Source of the DNA: Auraticoccus cholistanensis
Lineage (GTDB): Bacteria > Actinomycetota > Actinomycetes > Propionibacteriales > Propionibacteriaceae
Length of the DNA: 64,000 nucleotides
Direction of reading: 5' to 3'
Assembly (NCBI RefSeq): GCF_009742705.1
Contig: NZ_WPCU01000005.1
Span: 5,962-69,961 of the forward strand
Position 1 is the first letter of the stretch. Every line of letters begins with the position of its first letter. The position numbers and the translations under genes are program-made. Shown one piece after another: positions 47,308 through 56,146 of the stretch. The notes below the pieces were generated by a model. It searched no databases. It worked only from the letters and a program-made list of their open reading frames with translations, and had not been told where the DNA came from.

Positions 47308-48729
47308 TCAGGAGGCCTGGGACACCGTGGACATGTTGAAGTCCGGAACCCGCAGCGCCGGCATCCGGGTGCGGGTGAACCAGTCGTTCCACTCCCGGCA
47401 CAGCGTCTGCTCGCTGACCGAGGCCTCGGTGGCCCGGCGCAGCAGGTCCACCGGCGACTCGTTGAAGCGGAAGTTGTTCACCTGCGCCACGACCTGGCCG
47501 TCCTCCACGAGGTAGACGCCGTCGCGGGTCAGCCCGGTGAGCAGCAGGGTCTCGGGGTCCACCTCGCGCATGTACCACAGGCAGGTGAGCAGCAGACCGC
47601 GCTCGGTGCGGGCGATCATCTCGTCCAGGGTGGCGGTGCCGCCCGCCTCGGCCAGCAGGTTGTCGACCGGGAAGCGCAGCACCGGGTCGGCCGGCGTCCG
47701 CGGCGCGACGAGCTCGGTGAGCACCCCGTCGGTGATCCACTGCACCCGCTCCACGGGGGCGCCGTTGTCGAAGACCGAGGTCATCCCCGAGGCGGGGGCG
47801 CGCACCACCGCGTGGTCGGCGGTTCCCATCCCTGGTGCGGCCGGGTCCGAGGCCAGCGTGAAGGGCAGGCTGGTCAGCCGCTCGCCCAGCCGGGTCCGGC
47901 CGCCCTCGCCGGCGTAGACGTTGCGGCCCTCCTCGGCGTCGCGGCGCGACATCGTCCAGTAGGCGTAGATCATGCAGTCGGCCACCGCCGACGGCGGCAG
48001 CAGCGTCTCGTAGCGCCCGGCCGGCAGGTCGACGCTGCGCCGCGACCAGCCCAGCCGGCGGTCCAGCTCCACCGCCATCGCGTCGACGTCGACCTCGGCG
48101 AAGTCCTCGCAGGCCTGGCCGACCCAGGCCGAGGCCCCGCGCCCCCCGTCCTCGGCCGGACGCTTGGCGTTCACCTCGATCCGGCCCATCCGGTCTACGC
48201 TGCGGCGCCGGACCCCGGTGCTGGTCCCCAACCAGGTGGTCGTCACCACGTACTCGGCGAACCCGAACCACACCGTGCCCTCGCGCCGGGCCCGCTCCAG
48301 CTGCCCGCCCAGCCCGCGGGCCAGGTCGGCGAACACCTCGATGCCGCCGGCGGCGGCCGGCTCCTGCCAGCCGTCGGCGGCCGTCCCGGGCACCAGCTCC
48401 ACCGCGTCCTCGACCGGTCCGGAGACGGCCGCGGCGGCGGTGGCCTGGTCGACCAGCTGCTCCACGTCGGCCGGGCCGACCAGCGGGCCGGAGGCGATCC
48501 CGACCGCCGTGCCGCCGGCCACCTCCGCGTGCGCCACCACGGTCATCCGCCGCTCGTGCATCTGGCCGTTGGTGGTCAGCGAGCTGTTGGCCCAGCGCAG
48601 GTTGGCGCTGGTGGCCTCGTCGACGACCACGGAGCCGGCGGAGCCGCCCAGCCGCGCCAGCGCCATCTCCAGCAGCGACGCGACCGGCGCTCCGCCGGCC
48701 GCCAGCTCCTGCGGTGCCTGCTCCTCCAT
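47308..48729 (-). CDS. tldE: TldE/PmbA-family metallopeptidase subunit
   Basis: 473-residue subunit without a metal site. It lacks the HExxxH motif and has the TldE-type C-terminal domain (TGLTRDGVYLVEDGQVVAQVNNFRFNESPVDLL). In E. coli TldD and TldE form a heterodimeric protease acting on unfolded or modified peptides. The ATG at 48729 overlaps the tldD stop by one base with AGGGAGGG at proper spacing; the GTG one codon earlier is an alternative. Confidence 0.9.
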   Translation of the reverse strand: MEEQAPQELAAGGAPVASLLEMALARLGGSAGSVVVDEATSANLRWANSSLTTNGQMHERRMTVVAHAEVAGGTAVGIASGPLVGPADVEQLVDQATAAAAVSGPVEDAVELVPGTAADGWQEPAAAGGIEVFADLARGLGGQLERARREGTVWFGFAEYVVTTTWLGTSTGVRRRSVDRMGRIEVNAKRPAEDGGRGASAWVGQACEDFAEVDVDAMAVELDRRLGWSRRSVDLPAGRYETLLPPSAVADCMIYAYWTMSRRDAEEGRNVYAGEGGRTRLGERLTSLPFTLASDPAAPGMGTADHAVVRAPASGMTSVFDNGAPVERVQWITDGVLTELVAPRTPADPVLRFPVDNLLAEAGGTATLDEMIARTERGLLLTCLWYMREVDPETLLLTGLTRDGVYLVEDGQVVAQVNNFRFNESPVDLLRRATEASVSEQTLCREWNDWFTRTRMPALRVPDFNMSTVSQAS

Positions 48730-50234
48730 CACAGCCCTCCCTCGGCGCGCGCGTTCAGGACGTTGACTCCTCGGAAGAGCGCCGACGGGCAGCCGTGGGA
48801 CACCGAGGCGACCTGCCCTGGCTGGCCCTTGCCGCAGTTCATCGCCCCACCCAGCCGGTAGGTGCCGGCGCCTCCCACGGCCTCCATCGAGCGCCAGAAG
48901 TCGGTGGTGGTGGCCTGGTAGGCGACGTCGCGGACCTGCCCGGCCAGCCGTCCGCCGCTGATCCGGTAGAACCGCTGCCCGGTGAACTGGAAGTTGTAGC
49001 GCTGCATGTCGATCGACCAGGACTTGTCGCCGACGACGTAGAGGCCGTCCTCGACCTGGCTGATCAGGTCGTCGGTGCTGGTCGCGCCGGGGGAGGGCTG
49101 CAGCGACACGTTCGGCATCCGCTGCAGCGGGATGTGACCGGGGGAGTCGGCGAAGGCGCAGCCGTTGGAGCGCCCTCCGCCGGGTCCGGCCAGGTCCGCG
49201 GCCATCTGACGGTTGAGCTGGTAGCCGACCAGGGTGCCGGCGGAGATGATGTCGAAGGTCTGCGCGGCCACGCCCTCGTCGTCGACGGCCACGGTGGCCA
49301 GCCCGTGCGGGGTGACCCGGTCACCGGTCACGTGCATCACCGGGCTGCCGTAGTGCAGGCTGCCGAGCTGGTCGGGGGTGGCGAAGGAGGTGCCGGCGTA
49401 GGCGGCCTCGTAGCCCAGCGCCCGGTCGAGCTCGGTGGCGTGGGCGACCGACTCGTGGATGGTCAGCCACAGGTTGGTCGGGTCGATCACCAGGTCCAGC
49501 CGGCCGGGCTGCACCGACGGCGCCTTCACGTGCTCGGCGAGCAGCTCGGGCAGCTCGGCCACCTCGGCGTCGAGGTCCCAGCCGGTCCCGGTGAGGTACT
49601 CCCAGCCGCGGCCGGTCGGCGGGGCCAGCGTGCGCATGGTCGAGAAGCCCTCGGGGCCGACCGAGGTGGCGGTGACCTCCGGGTGGATCCGGACCCGCTG
49701 CTGCACGGTGCGGGTGCCGGCGGTGTCGGCGTAGAACTTGTTCTCCTGCACCGCGTGCACCCGGGCGTCCACGTGGTGCACGCCGTCGGCGGCCAGCAGC
49801 CGCTCGCTCAGGTCGGTCAGCCGGGCCTGCTTCTCCGCCTCCGGCACCTCGAAGGGGTTGAGCTCGTAGTCCGAGCAGTACTCCAGCCGGTGCACCGGCT
49901 CCTCGGCCAGCCGCACCGGGTCGGCGTTGAGGGCGGCGGAGACGGTGGCCGTGGTCACCGCCTGGCTGGCCAGCGTCCGGGCCGCCTCGGGGGTCAGGGT
50001 GATGCCGGCGGCGAACCCCCAGCAGCCGCGGTGCACCACCCGCACCGACATCCCCAGCACGGTGCTGGCGGTGCTGCGGTCGAGCCGGGCGTCGCGCAGC
50101 GCGAGCTCGGACTCGCGGATCCGCTCCACCCGGACGTCGGCGTGCTCGGCGCCCAGGTCGAGGGCCCGGCCGAGGGCGGCGTCGGCCAGCAGGTCCAGGG
50201 GGAGCTCGGTGAAGGTGGCGTCCACGGCGGGCAT
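48729..50234 (-). CDS. tldD: TldD-family metallopeptidase subunit
   Basis: 501-residue catalytic partner. The zinc motif HESVAHATE (His-Glu-x3-His) is near residue 265. The C-terminal half has [12 protein letters not shown]-like strands and [18 protein letters not shown], with Cys residues that could be metal ligands. The ATG stands 6 bases after TAGGGT on this strand, so the tldD-tldE mRNA should be leaderless. The substrate in this organism is unknown; no RiPP precursor is seen beside it. Confidence 0.91.
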   Translation of the reverse strand: MPAVDATFTELPLDLLADAALGRALDLGAEHADVRVERIRESELALRDARLDRSTASTVLGMSVRVVHRGCWGFAAGITLTPEAARTLASQAVTTATVSAALNADPVRLAEEPVHRLEYCSDYELNPFEVPEAEKQARLTDLSERLLAADGVHHVDARVHAVQENKFYADTAGTRTVQQRVRIHPEVTATSVGPEGFSTMRTLAPPTGRGWEYLTGTGWDLDAEVAELPELLAEHVKAPSVQPGRLDLVIDPTNLWLTIHESVAHATELDRALGYEAAYAGTSFATPDQLGSLHYGSPVMHVTGDRVTPHGLATVAVDDEGVAAQTFDIISAGTLVGYQLNRQMAADLAGPGGGRSNGCAFADSPGHIPLQRMPNVSLQPSPGATSTDDLISQVEDGLYVVGDKSWSIDMQRYNFQFTGQRFYRISGGRLAGQVRDVAYQATTTDFWRSMEAVGGAGTYRLGGAMNCGKGQPGQVASVSHGCPSALFRGVNVLNARAEGGL

Positions 50235-50240
50235 GGGCCC

Positions 50241-50270
50241 ACCCTAGTGGCGCGCGCACCCCGATAGGTT
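50241..50270. promoter_or_regulatory. Interleaved divergent leaderless promoters (tldD / hisF side)
   Basis: Minus strand TAGGGT (50241-50246) is 6 bases before the tldD ATG. Plus strand TAGGTT (50265-50270) is 6 bases before an ATG at 50277. Only 18 bases separate the two -10 elements, so each promoter's -35 region covers the other -10, and simultaneous polymerase binding should be impossible. Confidence 0.5.
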
Positions 50271-50276
50271 GGGCGC

Positions 50277-50360
50277 ATGGCCTTCCCCGTCCTCCCCGCC
50301 GGCCGCGTGGCCGTCGGGTCCCTCCCGGGCGCCCCCTCCGGCGTCCGCCGGCGCCGATGA
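50277..50360 (+). CDS. 27-codon leaderless ORF overlapping hisF
   Basis: Small ORF from ATG six bases after TAGGTT. It begins [18 protein letters not shown] and ends in four Arg codons. Its TGA overlaps the hisF ATG as ATGA, so ribosomes from the leaderless ORF would reinitiate at hisF, which has no ribosome binding site of its own. It is not His-rich. Either it is a coupling device for hisF or its initiator is used but the peptide is irrelevant. Only sequence arrangement supports it. Confidence 0.45.
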   Translation: MAFPVLPAGRVAVGSLPGAPSGVRRRR

Positions 50361-51127
50361 GCGTGGCGGTCCGCGTCATCCCGTGCCTGGACGTGCACGC
50401 GGGGCGCGTGGTGAAGGGGGTCAACTTCACCGACCTGCGCGACGCCGGCGACCCGGTCGAGCTGGCCGCGGCCTACGGCGCGGCGGGCGCGGACGAGGTC
50501 ACCTTCCTCGACATCTCCGCCTCGTTCGAAGGGCGCGAGACGACCCGGGAGGTGGTGGCCCAGACGGCCGGCACGGTGTTCATCCCGCTCACGGTCGGCG
50601 GCGGGGTGACCAGCGCCGCCGACGTGGACGCGCTGCTGCGGGCCGGCGCCGACAAGGCCGCCATCAACACCGGCGCCATCCACCGGCCCGAGGTGATCGC
50701 CGAGATCACCCGCCGCTTCGGCAACCAGGTGCTGGTGCTCTCCGTCGACGCCCGCCGCGACCCGGCGCAGCCGTCCGGCTTCGGGGTGACCACCCACGGC
50801 GGCCGCAAGGACGCCGGGCTGGACGCCGTGGAGTGGGCCCGGCGCGGCGTCGAGCTCGGGGTGGGCGAGGTGCTGCTCAACTCCATGGACGCCGACGGCA
50901 CCACCGCCGGCTTCGACCTGGAGATGATCCGGGCGGTCCGCTCGCAGGTGGAGGTGCCGCTGATCGCCTCCGGCGGTGCCGGCACCGCGGCGCACTTCGT
51001 CGAGGCGGTGGAGGCCGGCGCGGACGCCGTGCTGGCGGCCAGCGTCTTCCACTACGGCACGCTGTCCATCACAGAGGTCAAGGACGCCCTGGCCGCGGCC
51101 GGGCACCCCGTCAGGAGAGGATTCTGA
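50357..51127 (+). CDS. hisF: Imidazole glycerol phosphate synthase cyclase subunit HisF
   Basis: 256-residue (beta/alpha)8 enzyme of histidine synthesis that closes the imidazole ring with ammonia from HisH. It starts [22 protein letters not shown] with the catalytic Asp. [19 protein letters not shown]-type strands, [18 protein letters not shown] (second catalytic Asp) and [13 protein letters not shown] follow. No other his gene lies beside it. The start is fixed by the first family residues and the overlap with the small ORF. Confidence 0.94.
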   Translation: MSVAVRVIPCLDVHAGRVVKGVNFTDLRDAGDPVELAAAYGAAGADEVTFLDISASFEGRETTREVVAQTAGTVFIPLTVGGGVTSAADVDALLRAGADKAAINTGAIHRPEVIAEITRRFGNQVLVLSVDARRDPAQPSGFGVTTHGGRKDAGLDAVEWARRGVELGVGEVLLNSMDADGTTAGFDLEMIRAVRSQVEVPLIASGGAGTAAHFVEAVEAGADAVLAASVFHYGTLSITEVKDALAAAGHPVRRGF

Positions 51128-51129
51128 GC

Positions 51130-52056
51130 ATGGCGAACCGCGTGGTCTGGCTGCCCTACGGCGCCGAGGAGGCCGAGCAGAAGCTCGGCGGGCTCCCCGA
51201 CGGGCTCACCGTGGAGGCGTGGACGTCCGCGACCGAGCTGCCCGGCTCCGTCGCGGACGTGGAGTTCGCCGTGATGCCGTACATGGCGGGGCCGAAGGCG
51301 CTGGAGCGGATCGAGGAGATGACCTCGCTGCAGGTGCTGCAGCTGCAGTCCGCCGGTTACGAGAACGTCGTCGACCGGGTCCCCGACGGCGTCACCCTCT
51401 GCAACGGCGGCGGCATCCACGACACCGCCACCGCCGAGCTGGCGGTCGCCCTCGCGCTGGCCAGCGGACGGCACCTGGACCGCTTCGCCCGCCAGCAGGC
51501 CACCGCGACCTGGGACGCCACCTGGGGCGTCTCGCTGGCCGACCAGGACGTCGCCATCGTGGGCTACGGCCGCATCGGCAAGGCCATCGAGGCCCGGCTC
51601 GGCGGCTTCGAGGTCGCCTCGGTGACCCGCTTCGCCCGCTCGGCCAAGAGCGACCCCGAGGTGAGGCCGGTCGAGGAGCTGGCCGAGCACCTGCCCCGGA
51701 TGGGCACCGTCTTCGTGATCACCCCGCTCACCGAGCAGACCGAGGGCCTCTTCGACGCCGAGATGCTGGCGCGGATGGCCGACGGGGCCCTGCTGGTCAA
51801 CGTGTCCCGGGGGCCGGTGGTCGACACGGACGCCCTGCTGGCCGAGACCTCCTCGGGACGGCTGCGGGCCGCGCTCGACGTCACCGACCCCGAGCCGCTG
51901 CCCTCCGACCACCCGCTGTGGGGGGTGGAGAACGTGCTCATCAGCCCCCACGTGGGCGGCTACGCCTCCTCCTTCGAGCGCCGCCGGGACCGCCTGGTGG
52001 CCGCCCAGGTGCGCCGGTTCGCCGCCGGTGAGCCGCTGGAGAATGTGGTCAACTGA
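51130..52056 (+). CDS. D-2-hydroxyacid dehydrogenase family protein
   Basis: 308-residue NAD(P)-dependent oxidoreductase. The dinucleotide site is DVAIVGYGRIGKAIEARL (Gly-x-Gly-x2-Gly). Catalytic residues are Arg in VNVSRGPVVDTDA, Glu in VTDPEPLPSDHPLW and His in LISPHVGGYASS. AGGAGAGG lies before the ATG, 2 bases after the hisF stop. Members reduce 2-keto acids such as glyoxylate, hydroxypyruvate or phosphoglycerate relatives; the substrate here is unknown. Confidence 0.9.
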   Translation: MANRVVWLPYGAEEAEQKLGGLPDGLTVEAWTSATELPGSVADVEFAVMPYMAGPKALERIEEMTSLQVLQLQSAGYENVVDRVPDGVTLCNGGGIHDTATAELAVALALASGRHLDRFARQQATATWDATWGVSLADQDVAIVGYGRIGKAIEARLGGFEVASVTRFARSAKSDPEVRPVEELAEHLPRMGTVFVITPLTEQTEGLFDAEMLARMADGALLVNVSRGPVVDTDALLAETSSGRLRAALDVTDPEPLPSDHPLWGVENVLISPHVGGYASSFERRRDRLVAAQVRRFAAGEPLENVVN

Positions 52057-52060
52057 ACCC

Positions 52061-52468
52061 ATGAGCTGCCTGTTCTGCCGGGTCGTCGCGGGGGAGCTGC
52101 CCTCGCGCCAGGTGCACGCCGACGAGCACGCGGTGGCCTTCCTCGACATCGCCCCGCTGCACCGCGGCCACACCCTGGTGGTGCCGCGGCGCCACGTCGA
52201 GGACCTGCTCGACGGGGCCGGGACGTGGACCGAGATCGCCCCGGCCGTCGAGACGACCGCCCGGCTGCTGCGCGAGCGGCTCGGCTGCGCGGGGATGAAC
52301 GTCTTCAGCTCCGCCGGTGCCGTGGCCGGGCAGGAGGTGCCGCACCTGCACGTGCACCTGGTGCCGCGCTACCCCGAGCACCCCGGCCTGCGGGCGCTGC
52401 TCGAGCGCCGCGCCGACCCCGACGAGCTGGACGCCGTGCACGCCCGGCTGACCGGGAGCGCCGGGTGA
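52061..52468 (+). CDS. HIT-family hydrolase
   Basis: 135-residue histidine-triad protein. It begins MSCLFCRVVAGELPSRQV and has HRGHTLVVPRRHVEDL and the triad HLHVHLVPRYP. Two Cys near the start may bind zinc. Bacterial members hydrolyse adenosine phosphoramidates or dinucleotides. It starts 4 bases after the dehydrogenase stop, and its stop overlaps the next gene. Confidence 0.91.
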   Translation: MSCLFCRVVAGELPSRQVHADEHAVAFLDIAPLHRGHTLVVPRRHVEDLLDGAGTWTEIAPAVETTARLLRERLGCAGMNVFSSAGAVAGQEVPHLHVHLVPRYPEHPGLRALLERRADPDELDAVHARLTGSAG

Positions 52469-53724
52469 GCGCGACAGTCCTGAGCGAGGGGGCGCAGCCC
52501 GAGGTGTCCGGCCGGGACCGGCTGCAGCGCGGGCTGGTCGAGCTGCTGCCGCCGCTCCTGGTGGCGGTCGCGGTGCTGCCCTTCGTCATCTCCGGCGGCC
52601 GCGGCTGGCCGTGGGCACCGGCCACCATCGACCTCGACGTCTACGTGCTGGCCGTCAAGGACATGCTCGCCGGCGGCAACATCTACACCACCCAGAGCCC
52701 CGGCTACGGGCTGTTCTTCATCTACCCGCCGGTCGCCGCGGTGCTGATGGCGCCGCTGGCGGTCGGCCCCTACGTGGTCTGGCAGCTGCTGTGGACCGCG
52801 GCGGGGGTCGCCGCCCAGCAGGCCGTGCTGCGCCGCTGCGGCGCCCCCCGCGGCTGGCCGCTGGCCCTGCTCGGGGTCGTCGCCGTGCTGGCGGTGGAGC
52901 CGGTGCGGACCACGCTGGGCTACGGCCAGGTCAACACCTTCCTGATGTTCCTGGTGGTCGCCGACCTCCTCCCCGACGCCGAGGGGGAGCGGCGCTGGCT
53001 GCCCCGCGGCACCCTCGTCGGGCTGGCCGCGGCGATCAAGCTGACCCCGGCGCTGTTCGTGGTGTTCGCCTTCCTGGTCGGCCGCCGCCGGCTGGCGTGG
53101 ACCGCCATCGCCAGCTTCGCCGTGCTGACCCTGCTGGGCGCGCTGCTGCAGCCCAGCCGCTCGCTGGAGTTCTTCGGCGGGCTGGCCGCCGGGGACACCC
53201 GCACCGCGGGACCCATCTACGTCGGCAACCAGTCGCTGCTGGGGGTGGTGACCCGGCTGGCCGACGACGACGGCCGGCTGGTGACGCTCGCCGGGCTGGC
53301 GCTCGCGGCGGTGGTGGCCCTGCTCTCGGCGGTGGTGGCCCGCTGGTGGTGGCTGCGGGGGCACCGGGTGCTCGCCGTCGCCCTGGTCGGGATGGGCACC
53401 TGCCTGGCCTCGCCGCTGTCGTGGACCCACCACCACGTCTGGGTGCTGGTGCTGGGGATGGCCGTGCTCGTCGGCTGGCGGGACCGCTCGCTGCCGCGGT
53501 GGGTGCTGCTGCTGGCCGGCGGCTGGACGCTGTGGGTCTCGCTCTGCCTGCCGCTGGCCCTGCTGCCCTACGGCCAGGAGGTCGAGCGCGGCTACGGCCC
53601 GCTGCAGGAGCTCGTGGCGAACCTCGGCCCGGTCGCCGGTCTGGGGCTGCTGGTCGGTCTGACCGTCCGGCTGCTGCGCCGCAGGGGCGCTCCGGCACCC
53701 GCGGGCGCCCCTGGCCCCCGCTAG
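52465..53724 (+). CDS. GT87-like polyprenyl-phosphate mannosyltransferase
   Basis: 419-residue integral membrane protein with about 9-10 hydrophobic segments. The first extracytoplasmic loop carries ATIDLDVYVLAVKDMLAGGN, with the Asp typical of GT-C enzymes, then FIYPPVAAVLMAPLAVGP and LGYGQVNTFLMFLVV. The C-terminal part has CLASPLSWTHHHVWVLV. This matches GT87 alpha-(1,2)-mannosyltransferases that build lipomannan or related glycans in actinobacteria. GTG overlaps the HIT stop. Confidence 0.83.
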   Translation: MSATVLSEGAQPEVSGRDRLQRGLVELLPPLLVAVAVLPFVISGGRGWPWAPATIDLDVYVLAVKDMLAGGNIYTTQSPGYGLFFIYPPVAAVLMAPLAVGPYVVWQLLWTAAGVAAQQAVLRRCGAPRGWPLALLGVVAVLAVEPVRTTLGYGQVNTFLMFLVVADLLPDAEGERRWLPRGTLVGLAAAIKLTPALFVVFAFLVGRRRLAWTAIASFAVLTLLGALLQPSRSLEFFGGLAAGDTRTAGPIYVGNQSLLGVVTRLADDDGRLVTLAGLALAAVVALLSAVVARWWWLRGHRVLAVALVGMGTCLASPLSWTHHHVWVLVLGMAVLVGWRDRSLPRWVLLLAGGWTLWVSLCLPLALLPYGQEVERGYGPLQELVANLGPVAGLGLLVGLTVRLLRRRGAPAPAGAPGPR

Positions 53725-53846
53725 CAGGGGTCCCGCGGCCAGCAGGGCGCGGCCAGCAGGGGCGCGGCGTCCTCGTGGGCGCGGTGAGCCGGTCGTCCCT
53801 CAGCCCGGGCCGCGTGGCGGCGGAGCCGTGTGGGTATCTCCGCGGC
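53725..53846. other. Gap with short GC-rich repeats
   Basis: The 122-base gap opens with three AGCAGG-containing near-repeats (GGCCAGCAGG-like). At its right end TATCTC lies 6 bases before the next ATG, a weak match to the leaderless -10 pattern. I see no ORF or terminator with a T-tract. Confidence 0.4.
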
Positions 53847-54329
53847 ATGGCCACGCCCTTCGCGATCCTGCTGCGCAACCACCACGCCGGTGGACGGGCG
53901 GTGGTCGACCTCTTCGTCCGGGCCGCGGCCGCCCAGCGTGACCGCCCGCACGGCGCGGTGCTGGACCAGCTGGCCCGCGAGGCGCGCGAGGACCTCGGTT
54001 TCGACGAGCGGGTGATGCGGCGCCTGGGCGTCCGGCCGTCGTGGCCGCAGGTCGTGGCGCTGCGGCTGGGGGAGAGGGTCGGCCGGCTGAAGCCGAACGG
54101 CCGGCTGCTGCGGCGTGCCCCGCTCAGCGACCTCGTCGAGCTGGAGGGCCTGATCGCCGGCGTGCACGTCAAGATCGCGGGCTGGCAGGCGGCCCAGGTC
54201 GCCGGCGTGCTGGAGGAGGGCGAGCTCGCCGAGCTGGAGGGCCTGCTGGACCGTGCCCGGTCCCAGGCGGAGCGGCTCGCGCAGGCGCACCTGGCCGCGG
54301 CCGCGTCGGTCCTCGCACGACAGGCCTGA
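53847..54329 (+). CDS. Conserved hypothetical helical protein
   Basis: 160-residue soluble, helix-rich protein (FAILLRNHHAGGRAVVDLFV, DQLAREAREDLGFDERVMRR, LIAGVHVKIAGWQAAQVAGV). His-His near residue 11 and His in GVHVK could bind metal, and the pattern recalls ferritin-like or four-helix proteins, but no motif is decisive. It converges with the glycosylphosphotransferase gene. The function is unknown. Confidence 0.7.
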   Translation: MATPFAILLRNHHAGGRAVVDLFVRAAAAQRDRPHGAVLDQLAREAREDLGFDERVMRRLGVRPSWPQVVALRLGERVGRLKPNGRLLRRAPLSDLVELEGLIAGVHVKIAGWQAAQVAGVLEEGELAELEGLLDRARSQAERLAQAHLAAAASVLARQA

Positions 54330-54353
54330 GCAGGGCTGCCGACGGCTCCGGCC

Positions 54354-55781
54354 TCAGAGCCGGCGGGTGAGGATCACCCACACGGTCCGCAGCATGATCT
54401 GCAGGTCGACCACGGGCGACCAGTCGGCGAGGTAGTGCAGGTCGTGGCCCAGCTTGTACTCGATGGCGGTGTGGTAACGGCCGTAGACCTGGGCCAGGCC
54501 GGTGATGCCGGGCAGCGTCTGGTGGCGGCGCCGGTAGCCGGGGAAGGCGGCCTCGTAGGCCGCCATCTCCTCCGGGCGCTCGGGGCGGGGGCCGACGATG
54601 GTCATGCTGCCGTGCAGCACGTTCAGCAGCTGCGGCAGCTCGTCCAGCCGGGTGGCGCGGATCCAGGCCATCCCCGGCAGCACCCGCGGGTCGTCGGCGG
54701 CCGCCTGCACCGGCCCGGTGCCGCGCTCGGCGTCCACGCCCATGGTGCGGAACTTCAGCATCCAGTAGGGCCGGCCCTCGAACCCCACCCGCTGCTGCAC
54801 GAACAGCAGCGGGCGGCCTGCCACGGCAGCCACGTAGAGGGTGGTGAACAGCCCCAGCGGCAGGGTGACCGGGGCGGTCACCAGCAGCACCACCACGTCC
54901 ATCCACCGCTTCAGCCGCCGCTGCGAGGGGGTCAGCGCGTGGGCCGAGAGCAGCACGAAGGGCATGCCGCCGATCTCGCCGACGTTGCGCAGCCCCAGCA
55001 GCGAGTCCTGCGGGCGGACGATCTGCAGGGTCGAGACGCCGTCGCGCTCCAGGTCCGCCAGCCCCGCGGTGGTGTAGAGGACCTCCAGCGAGCCGGCGTC
55101 GAGCAGCACGACGTCGGTCGCGCCCGCCTCGCGGACCCGCTGCTGCAGGTCCAGCACCGAGGCGCTGTGCCCGGCGACCACGATGCCCTCGCCGGCCTGC
55201 AGCAGGTGCTGCTCGGCGAGGGTGACGGTCTGCGGGTCCCCGACCAGCAGCACCCGGGGCGGGCCCTCGGTGCGCAGCCGCACCCGGCGGGAGAGCCAGC
55301 GGTTGGCGGCCAGGCAGAAGGGCCCGACCACGGCGTAGACCAGCAGCACGCTGCGGGGGATCAGGAACTCCCCGGCCAGCCAGCTGATCAGGCCGATCAG
55401 TAGCGAGGCGAACCACACCGCGGTGATGATCTTGGCCGCCCCGGGGCGCACCCCCAGACGACGCTCGCGGTCGTAGAGACCGCCGAAGTAGAAGACGGCG
55501 AGGTGGACCAGCACCACCACCGCGTAGGTCCAGGCGTAGCGCTGGGAGTAGGAGGCGGCGTTGAAGCCGGGCCGGACCAGGATCAGCGCCCCGGTGATCA
55601 GCCACAGGCTGGCGTAGATGGAGACGGCGTCGAGGAGGTGCAGCAGCCGCACCCCGCGACGGTTGAGCCAGCGGAGCGCGCGCACCCGGCGCGGGTCGCG
55701 GCGCCCCGCCGGCGCGGCAGTCGGCCCGTCCACGTCAGCGGTCGCTGTGACCGAGGTCGCGGCCGGGGGCGACGACGTCAC
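54354..55781 (-). CDS. Polyprenyl glycosylphosphotransferase (exopolysaccharide priming)
   Basis: 475-residue membrane enzyme that transfers a sugar phosphate to undecaprenyl phosphate. Four to five N-terminal membrane segments precede a CoA-binding-like domain (PPRVLLVGDPQTVTLAEQHL). The catalytic domain has KRWMDVVVLLVTAPVTLPLG, YWMLKFRTMGVDAERGTG, IRATRLDELPQLLNVLHGSM and IVGPRPERPEEM. The GTG at 55781 overlaps the SelW-like gene by 47 bases. A second GTG at 55733 starts one base after that gene's stop and is equally plausible. No other polysaccharide genes adjoin except the GT87-like gene. Confidence 0.9.
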   Translation of the reverse strand: MTSSPPAATSVTATADVDGPTAAPAGRRDPRRVRALRWLNRRGVRLLHLLDAVSIYASLWLITGALILVRPGFNAASYSQRYAWTYAVVVLVHLAVFYFGGLYDRERRLGVRPGAAKIITAVWFASLLIGLISWLAGEFLIPRSVLLVYAVVGPFCLAANRWLSRRVRLRTEGPPRVLLVGDPQTVTLAEQHLLQAGEGIVVAGHSASVLDLQQRVREAGATDVVLLDAGSLEVLYTTAGLADLERDGVSTLQIVRPQDSLLGLRNVGEIGGMPFVLLSAHALTPSQRRLKRWMDVVVLLVTAPVTLPLGLFTTLYVAAVAGRPLLFVQQRVGFEGRPYWMLKFRTMGVDAERGTGPVQAAADDPRVLPGMAWIRATRLDELPQLLNVLHGSMTIVGPRPERPEEMAAYEAAFPGYRRRHQTLPGITGLAQVYGRYHTAIEYKLGHDLHYLADWSPVVDLQIMLRTVWVILTRRL

Positions 55782-56019
55782 GCACCCGGCGCTTGAGCTC
55801 CTTGGCCTCGGGGAAGCCGTCGTCGCGGCGGCGGTCCCAGACCAGGGTGTCGCCGACGTGCACGGTGAAGACGCCGCCGGTGCCCGGCTCCAGCGTCACG
55901 CGCAGGTCGGTGCCGAAGGTGCTGAGCAGCTCCGAGGCCAGCCAGGTGGCCCGCAGCAGCCACTGGCACTGGGTGCAGTAGGTGATGACCACGCTGGCGC
56001 GGTCGGCGGTGGCGTCCAT
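55735..56019 (-). CDS. SelT/SelW/SelH-family (Rdx) thioredoxin-like protein
   Basis: 94-residue protein with the redox motif [19 protein letters not shown]; the Cys-x-x-Cys replaces the Cys-x-x-Sec of selenoproteins. The rest ([43 protein letters not shown]) is the usual short alpha/beta Rdx fold. ATG at 56019 has GGAGG 9 bases upstream. ATG three codons earlier has the site abutting it. The function of bacterial members is not established. Confidence 0.88.
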   Translation of the reverse strand: MDATADRASVVITYCTQCQWLLRATWLASELLSTFGTDLRVTLEPGTGGVFTVHVGDTLVWDRRRDDGFPEAKELKRRVRDVVAPGRDLGHSDR

Positions 56020-56146
56020 CGGCGACATCCTCCCACCCCGGCCCGCCGGCGCACCGGCACGTCGCGGGCGCGGCGCGCCTGCGCCGGGAGGGCCGGATGC
56101 CGGTCGCGCGCGGAAGGTGTCGCAGCCGCGGTCTAGATTGAGGGCC
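56020..56146. promoter_or_regulatory. Divergent spacer between SelW-like gene and ilvD
   Basis: 127-base gap. TAGATT (56134-56139) stands 7 bases before the ilvD ATG, so ilvD mRNA should be leaderless. On the minus strand only the ribosome site GGGAGG is clear. No leader peptide or attenuator precedes ilvD, in contrast to ilvB. Confidence 0.5.

Noticed and set aside
50269-52056. 595-residue open frame starting at 50269
   Set aside because: Its first half is a shadow of hisF; only the part from ATG 51130 is real (2-hydroxyacid dehydrogenase).
54343-54362. CGGCTC/GAGCCG inverted repeat between convergent genes as a terminator
   Set aside because: Only a 6-bp stem with an 8-base loop, no T-tract, and it overlaps the stop region of the transferase gene; too weak to list.
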